Below are positions 8,590 through 15,779 of a stretch of DNA of 25,105 bases, in pieces. The notes beneath the pieces were generated by a model. The model did no database searches and was not told where the DNA came from. It saw only the letters and a list, made by a program, of their open reading frames with translations. The stretch is from a virus: positions 1-25,105 of the IMG/VR virus record IMGVR_UViG_3300017748_000126. One strand, written 5' to 3'. Within the stretch, counting starts at the first letter, position 1. Every line of letters starts with the position of its first letter. The position numbers and the translations under genes were made by a program.

Positions 8590-8599
8590 TATAATATAC
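8585..8599 (-). promoter_or_regulatory. Diverged promoter-like motif before the 1180-aa gene
   Basis: On the minus strand GTATATTATATTGTA equals the inner part of the repeated motif (GTATATTATATATGTA) with one base deleted. The preceding TTTT is missing. It lies 38-52 bases upstream of the ATG at 8547, in the 93-base gap between two appendage genes. Confidence 0.4.
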
Positions 8600-8640
8600 T
8601 GATTTTTACTCATACAAACAAGTTATTTATTTTGTTTAAA

Positions 8641-11475
8641 CTATATTATTCCATATTTAGTCTTTAAATATGACACTACGTCATTTAATTCTGCATCAGT
8701 TAAAGCTTTTTTAAATATTAAAGATTCATAAAAATGCCCTTTCCAAGGAAAAGCTAATATACCTCCACCACGAATTGCTATTCCACCTAATGTAAATTGC
8801 GGATCATAAACTCCCACTGATCCTCCACTAAAATCAAAATTTACTGCAGTAGGTGGATCAAAAGGTATAACTTGATTATATGTTGTTACATTATTTAAAT
8901 CCCACTCATTTCTACCAAGTAAATTATTAGCTTCAACATCTGTTGATCTAAGTATTAATAATTCTAAACCTGGATTTACAAATGGTATAACTATACCTGG
9001 ATTTTCATTATTAGAAGCACCATTTATTAATGCTCTTGTAGATTTAGAACCTGGTGGTAAACCTTGACCACTTAAATACATATAAGCTCCAGCTAATTGA
9101 CCATCAGTGCTTCTTGCACCATAAAAAGTAGATGTGTACATATTATTTGAAGAAGTAAGAACTGTTTCAGGAGTATGATTTACTATATTAATAATAGTAA
9201 AGTTTTGAACACTTAAATTATTTAAAGTAGAAAAACTAACACCATCATTAACACCACCAAATCCAGCAGCATATGAACCAGTAAATGGCATTCCTACAGC
9301 CCCAGTTCCATCTACTGTCATATCAACAAAAGTTTGATTAATTGTAGAATTGATAGCATATCTTGGAAATGATGGTTGAACATTAGTCCAGCCAAGAGTT
9401 TCAACACTTCTTAAGAAATTACCAAGTTTGTTTGTAGATGTAGATTTATTATTTACACGTCTAACAGGATCACCTTCACTTGTTGGATTAGTTGTACCTG
9501 CAAGATCAGTAAATATAGAACTTGAATCTGTAAAGTCCCACCAACCTACTAAATCTTCTCCAAATGTATCAGGAATAGTAATACTGTATATACCACTATA
9601 ACCAGATTCAGTTTCAGTACATTTAGTTTTTATTCTATATTCATAAGTGCTACCTGCACTAAGTGATAGATTAACAGTAAAAGTAGTTACACTTGCAGGT
9701 TTTGTTATTGTAATTACTTCCCATCCACCGTCTCCAGCTGCTGTGTAAACTCTATATTCAAATATATATGATTCAATTGTATTTGATGAATTATTTAAAT
9801 TAAAATCTTGAAATGTTAATGTAATACTTGCAGGATTAGTAAGCACTGGACCAGTTGTTGTATTTATTAAAGCAGGTGCTTTACATGGGCATAATTCATC
9901 TACTGGTGTACAAACAATAGCATTTGAATCTGTTACAGTTATTTTTATGTTTTGTATTGCACATCCACCACCTGTTGTTATACAATGACATAAATTTAAA
10001 TTATGATCTGTATCTACAGATGCATTTTGAACTACTATTTCAAGATAACCTAATTCATTAGTAATATATGTTCCACCATCAAAAGTAATTTCATAATTAG
10101 GCATTACTTCTCCATTTTGATTTACTACTTCAAATACTAATGTTTCTGTATCACATATTGGAAATAAACCTTCACATTTTTGTGTTGAATTATTATATGT
10201 ATATCCTTCAGGACATTGTTGTACTAATGTAGAAGTTTCTTGTCTACACCCTGGACAATCAGCACTAAACGGACTTGTTGTTGTAAGTACACCTACATTA
10301 CATGTCCATGGTTCTGAATTATTTATATTTTGATATAATGATGGTTGTAAATCACTAGCAAAAACTTCTGTAAGCGCACTTCTAGATTCTGCTGCTAAAA
10401 TTTCTGCTTTAGAGTTTTGCCATACTACAGCAGCAAGCATTCCTTCAAAATCTTTATTAAAACCTTTAATATTAATTCTATGACAACCAGCATCAAGAGT
10501 TATTGGATAAATAAACCATCTTGCTGCACTTACCCTATTATTATTACCAACACCTGTAAAAGGATCAATAGTTTGATTATAATAATAAACACTAGATGAA
10601 TGACATTCGTTTGCACCATGACCTTCTTGTTCTATAAGACCACCCCAAGTATAAGCTCCAGAACCATCAGGATCCCAATTTGAATCAGCTTGACCTATTG
10701 ATTGAGTTATATTACTAGTACTAAACGTATTTAACCCAATAAGATCTGTTGTTACACCACCTGTTGTTGTAGAAAGTCCAAATTTGTGATCTGCACATAT
10801 AGCCACATGATAAGTTGTTGTTGCAGTAGGTGTTACATTTACAGCCCATTCATATGTTACACTTGATGGCCAACCACCTGATGGTCTTTTTGCTAATGCA
10901 TTACAAAAATTCACTACTGTAACATTAGGATTTAAAGAATTAAAAAATTCACCGTCAGGATCTGTTGCATCATAATATTTCCACCAAGAATTATCAGGAA
11001 CATTATCATCATCTAATGCAATCATAAAAGGGTTTGTACCAGTTCCATCTACATTTATACTTTCAAAAATAATAGGACAATCTCTTCCATATCTAAAATT
11101 ATTAGCTGGTACTAAAGAAGTTGGTGTACCATTAGGAATTGAATCTGCTGTTGTATATTCTGTAACACCCACTAATTCTAATTCTGCTTCTGCATCACAA
11201 AGACCTGTTACTGCATTAAAAGTTCCTGGGGGTGCACAATAATTTGCTATTGGATTTCTTGTGTAATTTTTATCAAATTTTTCTGGCATGACTTCATATC
11301 CAATATCTTGCCAGTTACACATATAATTTTTTATATTGATTTTTTCAAGATCATTAGGACAGCAAAATGTAAGACCATATCTATCAGCCCTCATTTTTTT
11401 GTAGACTTTGTCAGCAAATTCTTCTTTTATATTAATTTGCTTTTCTATTTCTTCTTGTTTTTTCTTAGATGCCAT
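8641..11475 (-). CDS. Modular appendage protein with PA14-like, fibronectin-III-like and lectin-like domains (944 aa)
   Basis: I start this gene at the ATG at 11475, not at a TTG at 11493, because the ATG clears the stop of the 182-residue gene by 11 bases. The N-terminus (1-62) is charged and helical, then Cys-bearing. Residues about 95-390 form a beta-rich region with TYHVAICADHKFGLS and, later, ARWFIYPITLDAGCHRINIK, resembling a PA14/GLEYA-type jelly roll. A Cys-bounded motif occurs twice, at 80-93 and 421-434. A fibronectin-III-like domain spans about 527-635. The C-terminus, about 640-944, starts LVGWWDFTDSSSIF and ends with FYESLIFKKALTDAELNDVV, typical of concanavalin A/laminin-G-like lectin folds on phage fibres. 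It probably binds host surface glycans. It is the only gene here that ends in TAG. It shares a transcription unit with the 182-residue gene. Confidence 0.84.
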   Translation of the reverse strand: MASKKKQEEIEKQINIKEEFADKVYKKMRADRYGLTFCCPNDLEKINIKNYMCNWQDIGYEVMPEKFDKNYTRNPIANYCAPPGTFNAVTGLCDAEAELELVGVTEYTTADSIPNGTPTSLVPANNFRYGRDCPIIFESINVDGTGTNPFMIALDDDNVPDNSWWKYYDATDPDGEFFNSLNPNVTVVNFCNALAKRPSGGWPSSVTYEWAVNVTPTATTTYHVAICADHKFGLSTTTGGVTTDLIGLNTFSTSNITQSIGQADSNWDPDGSGAYTWGGLIEQEGHGANECHSSSVYYYNQTIDPFTGVGNNNRVSAARWFIYPITLDAGCHRINIKGFNKDFEGMLAAVVWQNSKAEILAAESRSALTEVFASDLQPSLYQNINNSEPWTCNVGVLTTTSPFSADCPGCRQETSTLVQQCPEGYTYNNSTQKCEGLFPICDTETLVFEVVNQNGEVMPNYEITFDGGTYITNELGYLEIVVQNASVDTDHNLNLCHCITTGGGCAIQNIKITVTDSNAIVCTPVDELCPCKAPALINTTTGPVLTNPASITLTFQDFNLNNSSNTIESYIFEYRVYTAAGDGGWEVITITKPASVTTFTVNLSLSAGSTYEYRIKTKCTETESGYSGIYSITIPDTFGEDLVGWWDFTDSSSIFTDLAGTTNPTSEGDPVRRVNNKSTSTNKLGNFLRSVETLGWTNVQPSFPRYAINSTINQTFVDMTVDGTGAVGMPFTGSYAAGFGGVNDGVSFSTLNNLSVQNFTIINIVNHTPETVLTSSNNMYTSTFYGARSTDGQLAGAYMYLSGQGLPPGSKSTRALINGASNNENPGIVIPFVNPGLELLILRSTDVEANNLLGRNEWDLNNVTTYNQVIPFDPPTAVNFDFSGGSVGVYDPQFTLGGIAIRGGGILAFPWKGHFYESLIFKKALTDAELNDVVSYLKTKYGII

Positions 11476-11486
11476 TCTAATTAATT

Positions 11487-12035
11487 TTAACAACAGATAT
11501 CACATGTAATTTTCTTAAGCTTAGTTTTTGCAAAGTTATAAAGTTCCATACCTTCATTTGGACTTTGACAAAATTCAACTTTAGCTTTTGCAGCATCTAT
11601 TAATGTTCTAATATAATACATTTCAGATAAAAGATCTTTTTTTGTTGAGGAAGGTTCACATGCTTGTACATCTATATCACATAATTTTTTATAGTATGCA
11701 CTTAATAATTCTGTAGTTCTTAAGTAATTATATTCAACATAAACTTTATCTGTAGGAGATACTTGGTATTTAATGATATATATACCATCTGCCAATGCTC
11801 CAACAGTTGAATTACAACTTGTTGTTTGCACACCTAATGCACATGGAGTAAATTTTAAATTAAAATCTTTTTGAACTTTAGTTAATACAGGTGCTGTAAA
11901 ACCTGGAGGTGTTATCAATAATTCACCACAATTAAAAGGAATATCATCTGTATAAACACTTGTGTCTACCACATTTAATACAGAACAATTTGATGTTTCA
12001 ATAACATCTAGACTCAAAATATGTTTAGCTGCCAT
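11487..12035 (-). CDS. Cys-containing virion protein, likely appendage adapter (182 aa)
   Basis: A 182-residue protein of two halves. Residues 1-105 are beta-rich and contain NCSVLNVVDTSVYTDDIPF, then CGELLITPPGF, then a TDKVYVEYNYLRT strand. Residues 105-182 are helical (LLSAYYKKLCDIDV, LLSEMYYIRTLIDAAKAKVEF) and end with the Cys-rich tail KITCDICC. I recall similar proteins beside tail genes in Bacteroidota phages but cannot attach a firm function. Its place between the 502-residue structural protein and the 944-residue appendage protein, 11 bases before the latter, suggests an adapter or chaperone for the appendage. It begins a transcription unit: a terminator and a promoter-like motif lie directly upstream. 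The coding call is firm and the role is a guess from context. Confidence 0.78.
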   Translation of the reverse strand: MAAKHILSLDVIETSNCSVLNVVDTSVYTDDIPFNCGELLITPPGFTAPVLTKVQKDFNLKFTPCALGVQTTSCNSTVGALADGIYIIKYQVSPTDKVYVEYNYLRTTELLSAYYKKLCDIDVQACEPSSTKKDLLSEMYYIRTLIDAAKAKVEFCQSPNEGMELYNFAKTKLKKITCDICC

Positions 12036-12062
12036 ATGTTTTTAGATTAAAAAAGTATATCA

Positions 12063-12082
12063 TTCATTAATAATATACAAAA
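12063..12082 (-). promoter_or_regulatory. Promoter-like motif before the 182-aa gene
   Basis: On the minus strand TTTTGTATATTATTAATGAA matches the exact 20-base form at 17 of 20 positions; the first 12 bases are identical. It lies 28-47 bases upstream of the ATG and about 20 bases after a terminator tract. Twenty bases after its TTTG comes TACTTTTT, close to the Bacteroidota -7 box TAnnTTTG. Confidence 0.6.
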
Positions 12083-12102
12083 AATAACAGATTAAATGAA
12101 AT

Positions 12103-12129
12103 AAAAAAGGAGCAGATTTTATCTGCCCC
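12103..12129 (-). terminator. Rho-independent terminator after the 502-aa gene
   Basis: On the minus strand GGGCAGAT and ATCTGCTCC fold into a stem of about nine pairs with one G-U pair, then six T (12108-12103). Because of the wobble pair, the stem is better in the minus-strand transcript than in the plus. It starts 45 bases past the stop codon of the 502-residue gene and precedes the promoter-like motif at 12063-12082. Confidence 0.87.
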
Positions 12130-12174
12130 CTTTTTAAACAATGTATATATTGTATTAATTACTAATACTTGATG

Positions 12175-13683
12175 TTATGCTGGCACACCACCTTTAGCTT
12201 TAAGGTCAGCTACACTTGTAACAAAACCATCTCCAGCTAAATTTGGAACTTTAGCAGCCGTTGCTATTGCTAGCCATTCTGCATCAATATCTACACCACC
12301 ACTACATTTAGTATAAATTCTGTAGTGATACTGATCATTATCAAATACACCAGACGGGTTATTAAACCTAGGTACATTGTGAATCATGTGATAAACTTTG
12401 AAATGACCATTACAAGCACTTGTAGTAGCATCTCTACCTAATGCATCAACAATACCACCCATACCTTCTTGTTGTCTGAATCTAGCAGAATCTCTGTTAC
12501 CTTGATTGTAAGGAGATTGTCTGTAGTTTTCAGTCATAAGAATGTCATTAATACCTGTCTCAGAAGATGTTCTTCTTTGAGCAAAATCTGCTGTTTGATT
12601 AGCACCAGCACCTGCAGCACCGTCTGTAACAAATCCTTGACAAGCAACACATGGTACACCCGCTTCATCTTGTAAATCAACAGATGTTTTAAGACCTCCT
12701 AATAAATAGAAATCTCTAGTATCAAATGAACAAGAACTAAACTGAGTTTGTAATTCACAACTTGTTTTTAATGTAATAACTACTGCCCATATATTTTTAC
12801 TAAAATGAGAAGCAACACCAGTTGCACCTGCAGCAATTCCTGTAAATGTATCTGCACCAGCTGTAGTTGTACCAACAACACCTCTAGCACCTCCATTATA
12901 AACAGCCATTTCTACAGCTTGTCCAAGAGCAGTTGTAGGATCTACTAAATCTGCAGGTTGAACTGTAGGAGCAGCTAATCTATTTACATAAAGATGTGCA
13001 GTACCTAATTTACTTAAGATAGGATCGTTATTAAATTGATCTCTTAAGTTAATAGCTACAATAGATGGAGCAATACCAGAGTGACCAGCTGTTCCAGTAG
13101 CATCTAAATCTTGAGTTAGACAACACATATCTACACCATTTGCTGGAAAAGCAGCATTAGCTCTTGACGCAGCAGTTGGCATTGGTAATGAGCCAGATAA
13201 AGAAGCATAAGCATTATGATTTAATAATCTTAATGCAGCAGTTCCTTTAATATCTACTCTAAAAATTGGATCTGTTCCACATGGAAAACATGATTTAGAT
13301 ACAGTACCAGCAGCACCAGTACTAGTACTATCAGATAAAATAGGTGCAACTTGTATTGCAAATCTACCTGAAGTTTCATTAGCACAATCTGTTATCCACA
13401 TATCAGAAATATATTTGTACATAATCATTTTTGATTTTGTACTTTCTTTGTAACCCCCATGCCCAGGGTTGTTTCCGATTGTATCATTTGCCATAAAAGC
13501 TCCCTGTGCTAAATAAAAGCCAGCTTCTTGTGCACCAACATTAGCTGAAGCAACTTGTTTGTAAGCACCGTTAAGTACCGCAAAGTCACCAGCAGTTGAT
13601 AAATTAGCTGAAGTTTGAGCAGGGTTATCTTTAAAAGCAGCTAGGTAAAATGCTTTACCAAATGCATGATTAAAATAAGCCAT
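12175..13683 (-). CDS. Abundant-looking virion structural protein of unknown type (502 aa)
   Basis: A 502-residue soluble protein beginning MAYFNHAFGKAFYLAAFKDN. It is rich in Ala, Gly and Thr and carries about a dozen Cys, including CFPCG near residue 137 and CCLTQD near 194. Several segments look like beta-strands of a structural subunit, such as KNIWAVVITLKTSCELQTQF (about residues 295-315) and GHFKVYHMIHNVPRFNN (about 430-445). It has its own exact promoter-like motif, a structured leader and a strong terminator, so it is a one-gene unit, and its base composition is less A/T-biased than its neighbours, like the capsid gene. Together these suggest a protein made in many copies, such as a tail tube-like, sheath-like or head-fibre subunit. 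The N-terminus reminds me of tail tube proteins of other phages, but crAss-like phages known so far have short tails, so I leave it unassigned. Confidence 0.85.
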   Translation of the reverse strand: MAYFNHAFGKAFYLAAFKDNPAQTSANLSTAGDFAVLNGAYKQVASANVGAQEAGFYLAQGAFMANDTIGNNPGHGGYKESTKSKMIMYKYISDMWITDCANETSGRFAIQVAPILSDSTSTGAAGTVSKSCFPCGTDPIFRVDIKGTAALRLLNHNAYASLSGSLPMPTAASRANAAFPANGVDMCCLTQDLDATGTAGHSGIAPSIVAINLRDQFNNDPILSKLGTAHLYVNRLAAPTVQPADLVDPTTALGQAVEMAVYNGGARGVVGTTTAGADTFTGIAAGATGVASHFSKNIWAVVITLKTSCELQTQFSSCSFDTRDFYLLGGLKTSVDLQDEAGVPCVACQGFVTDGAAGAGANQTADFAQRRTSSETGINDILMTENYRQSPYNQGNRDSARFRQQEGMGGIVDALGRDATTSACNGHFKVYHMIHNVPRFNNPSGVFDNDQYHYRIYTKCSGGVDIDAEWLAIATAAKVPNLAGDGFVTSVADLKAKGGVPA

Positions 13684-13705
13684 AGTTAAAAATTTTAATT
13701 GTTAA

Positions 13706-13720
13706 TAAATAAATAAATAA
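13706..13720. repeat. Tetranucleotide repeat (TAAA)n in the 502-aa gene leader
   Basis: TAAATAAATAAATAA, almost four units, flanked on both sides by the heptamer AATTGTT (13697-13703 and 13719-13725). It lies 23-37 bases upstream of the ATG and makes an unstructured A/U-rich leader, which may favour ribosome loading where Shine-Dalgarno sequences are absent. Confidence 0.7.
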
Positions 13721-13739
13721 TTGTTTACAGTTGTCTCTG

Positions 13740-13752
13740 GTAGCAAAGCTAC
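13740..13752 (-). promoter_or_regulatory. Small hairpin next to the promoter-like motif of the 502-aa gene
   Basis: GTAGC-TTT-GCTAC on the minus strand is a perfect 5-base-pair stem that starts inside the last three bases of the motif. It would sit at the very 5' end of the transcript. The segment also contains TAGCTTTG, a perfect match to the Bacteroidota -7 consensus TAnnTTTG, though the TTTG upstream is only 13 bases away instead of about 19-21. Confidence 0.4.
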
Positions 13753-13769
13753 ATATATAATATACAAAA
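13750..13769 (-). promoter_or_regulatory. Promoter-like motif, exact copy, before the 502-aa gene
   Basis: TTTTGTATATTATATATGTA on the minus strand, identical over 20 bases to the copy at 19813-19832. It lies 67-86 bases upstream of the ATG at 13683, within the 109-base gap after the 261-residue gene. Exact conservation of 20 bases in two unrelated gaps, each upstream of a structural gene, argues for a shared late promoter. Confidence 0.65.
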
Positions 13770-13792
13770 TAATGATATAATTACCTCATATA

Positions 13793-14578
13793 TTAGTTAT
13801 TTTTCTCAGCTGATGCAGATCCTCTTATATATTGATTTATATTATCAATATCCCCAGCTATAATAGAAACAGCTTCATCAAGTATTAATTCTACTACATC
13901 ATCTTTAAATTCACATTCAATATCTTCTGGTGATGTTACTAATGTATATGGATCTGTACAACCAGCTAATTCAATATATCTTGGATGTCTATAGTATGTT
14001 AATATAGGATTTACTATTTCAAAGTCTTTTTTATATATTCTAACTCTATCTCCTTGCATAGTGCAGTATGTTTCACCCCATTCAAAGTCTGGTCTTTTTA
14101 ATGGATCTCTCATATATAAATCAACATTAGCTTCTTCTGCTAAATATACAGTCATACTTCTACCTGCTTCTCTTTCTATAGGTATGTATTCTGGTCTTTC
14201 GTCTGGTGGAGCAATATTTTCTTCACCATCTATTATTTTAACCAAAGGACAACATTCTGTAATTGCTTCTGTTGTAATTCTTTTATACTCTAAATAATTT
14301 TCAGGAAACCAATCAGGAACACTTTCTATATAATCTCTAAAATTAATAAATTCTAATCCTAAATCTGTTATAAGAGGTTGAAGATCATCTATTCTTTTTT
14401 TAGACATTTCATCTCCTTCCTTATACATATTATTACCATGCAATTGTCTTCTACACCATTCTAATTGTGCTTTATTAAAAGCCTCAACAATTTGCCAGCA
14501 TTCTATATTATCATAGTCATTGCTGGCAATTTTGTTAAGCCTTTGTCTAAATTTAATTTGTAGTGTAGTATTATTCAT
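13793..14578 (-). CDS. Connector/neck ring-type virion protein (261 aa)
   Basis: I start this gene at the ATG at 14578, 2 bases after the previous stop, not at an in-frame TTG at 14593 that would overlap it. The N-terminus, LQIKFRQRLNKIASNDYDNI then CWQIVEAFNKAQLEWCRRQL (residues about 6-46), is a helical hairpin like those of head-tail adaptor proteins and matches a conserved crAss-like protein from memory. Then come IDDLQPLITD, a long beta-rich middle (about 80-220) with RVRIYKKDFEIVNPILTYYR, and a helical end with VELILDEAVSIIAGDI. It most likely forms one of the rings of the portal-tail connection. It is in one unit with the 371-residue gene, with no terminator visible after it. The ring number in the phiCrAss001 scheme is not determined. 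Confidence 0.82.
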   Translation of the reverse strand: MNNTTLQIKFRQRLNKIASNDYDNIECWQIVEAFNKAQLEWCRRQLHGNNMYKEGDEMSKKRIDDLQPLITDLGLEFINFRDYIESVPDWFPENYLEYKRITTEAITECCPLVKIIDGEENIAPPDERPEYIPIEREAGRSMTVYLAEEANVDLYMRDPLKRPDFEWGETYCTMQGDRVRIYKKDFEIVNPILTYYRHPRYIELAGCTDPYTLVTSPEDIECEFKDDVVELILDEAVSIIAGDIDNINQYIRGSASAEKNN

Positions 14579-14580
14579 AA

Positions 14581-15696
14581 TTACATATTCCAATAATATT
14601 CAACTTGACTAAGTAAAGACATTACATGTTCTTCATTTAAAGGATTTTTACACCACTCTAAACAACCTGCTGGTGTTTTACCCATTTTTAAAGATCCAAA
14701 GTATATCCAACCATCAGCTTTATTTGTGATTAATGAATATCCACTTGCATCTTTAATAATAGCTTTAAGCTTTAGATCTTCCATACTTAATCTTGATGCA
14801 TCTAGAAATGTTTGTGCACTTCTTCTTGCATTACTATCATATCCATCACCATGAATAAATGAATCCATGTTTTCATATATTATGTCATTAGCTGTAGATT
14901 TATTGTACTGTGTACTATTAGCATCTACAATTTTTGCTACATAAAACAATTTTGTATTTTGTGAATCATACATTGTTGTTAATGCTGCTAATGCTCTATT
15001 TCTTAATTTAGAAATTTCTGTTCTTGTACTAACTGTATCTTCAAGTTTATCTAAATAAAATTTATAACTTGTTCTACTTTTAGCTTGTTTTAAATTTTTA
15101 GCTACCATAGAAAATCCTCCTGCTTCAATTGCATATATTTTAATTAAATCATAAGGATCACTTGATGGATCTAAATATAAAGGTTCATTACTTAACCTTA
15201 TACTAATTTTACTCCAAAAATCATAATTATCATGTCTTAATAATTTAACTTTATTCCAAAATTCTGGATCTTCAGAGTCTAATATATTAGCTGCTAAATC
15301 TCTTTCAAGTGTAGCAACTGCTTTTCTTATTTCTCTTATTTTTGCTTCCCTTTTAACTGGTGGAAGTTTTCTAATTTCAGGTGAAAATTCATTTAAACCT
15401 GTTACATATCTTTTAATACCATTTACTTCAAGACACGTTAGCTCTTCTTCATGAACTACTCCTTCAAAAAGTGACATGCTATAATTTTCTAATCCCATAT
15501 TTTCTGTATCACCATCAAAAAATGTACGTATTGCAATTGATTGATTTTTACCTTCTTGATATTTTTCAATCATTGTAACTTCTTTAATTGCTTGTTCTGT
15601 ATACGTTGGTTCTACAATATTAGTTACAGTTTCTTTAACATTATCTGTTAATGCTGTTTCAACTATTTCTTTGGATTTATTTTTTTTCTTTGCCAT
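14581..15696 (-). CDS. Conserved crAss-like virion protein following the capsid gene (371 aa)
   Basis: A 371-residue protein. The first 45 residues are Lys-rich then polar and probably flexible. Segments I associate with a conserved Crassvirales structural family are MSLFEGVVHEEELTCLEVNG (about residues 74-93), FSPEIRKLPPVKREAKIREI (about 103-122), DPYDLIKIYAIEAGGFSMVA (about 181-200) and TSYKFYLDKLEDTV. The C-terminal part, GWIYFGSLKMGKTPAGCLEW, looks beta-rich. It lies between the major capsid protein and a connector protein, as a ring or head-completion component would. There is no promoter-like motif in its leader; transcription probably continues past the hairpin after the capsid gene. 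The coding call is firm and family recognition fairly so; function is inferred from place. Confidence 0.82.
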   Translation of the reverse strand: MAKKKNKSKEIVETALTDNVKETVTNIVEPTYTEQAIKEVTMIEKYQEGKNQSIAIRTFFDGDTENMGLENYSMSLFEGVVHEEELTCLEVNGIKRYVTGLNEFSPEIRKLPPVKREAKIREIRKAVATLERDLAANILDSEDPEFWNKVKLLRHDNYDFWSKISIRLSNEPLYLDPSSDPYDLIKIYAIEAGGFSMVAKNLKQAKSRTSYKFYLDKLEDTVSTRTEISKLRNRALAALTTMYDSQNTKLFYVAKIVDANSTQYNKSTANDIIYENMDSFIHGDGYDSNARRSAQTFLDASRLSMEDLKLKAIIKDASGYSLITNKADGWIYFGSLKMGKTPAGCLEWCKNPLNEEHVMSLLSQVEYYWNM

Positions 15697-15739
15697 TTTA
15701 TTATTGGTTTATTAGTTTATAAAAATTTAAAAATAATAT

Positions 15740-15763
15740 AAGGGAGGATTTTACTCCTCCCCT
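15740..15763 (-). terminator. Hairpin (partial terminator) after the major capsid gene
   Basis: On the minus strand GGGAGGA and TCCTCCC pair perfectly around a GTAAAA loop, and a G-U and an A-T pair can extend the stem. What follows, TATATTATTTTT, is A/T-rich but not a clean T run. The hairpin starts 17 bases past the capsid stop. No promoter-like motif lies before the next gene, so it probably lets part of the transcripts through. Confidence 0.75.
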
Positions 15764-15779
15764 ATAATACATATGAATA

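Noticed and set aside
14579-14593. Start of the 261-residue gene at the upstream TTG (14593)
   Set aside because: It would overlap the previous gene by 13 bases; an ATG five codons later sits 2 bases after that stop, matching spacing elsewhere.
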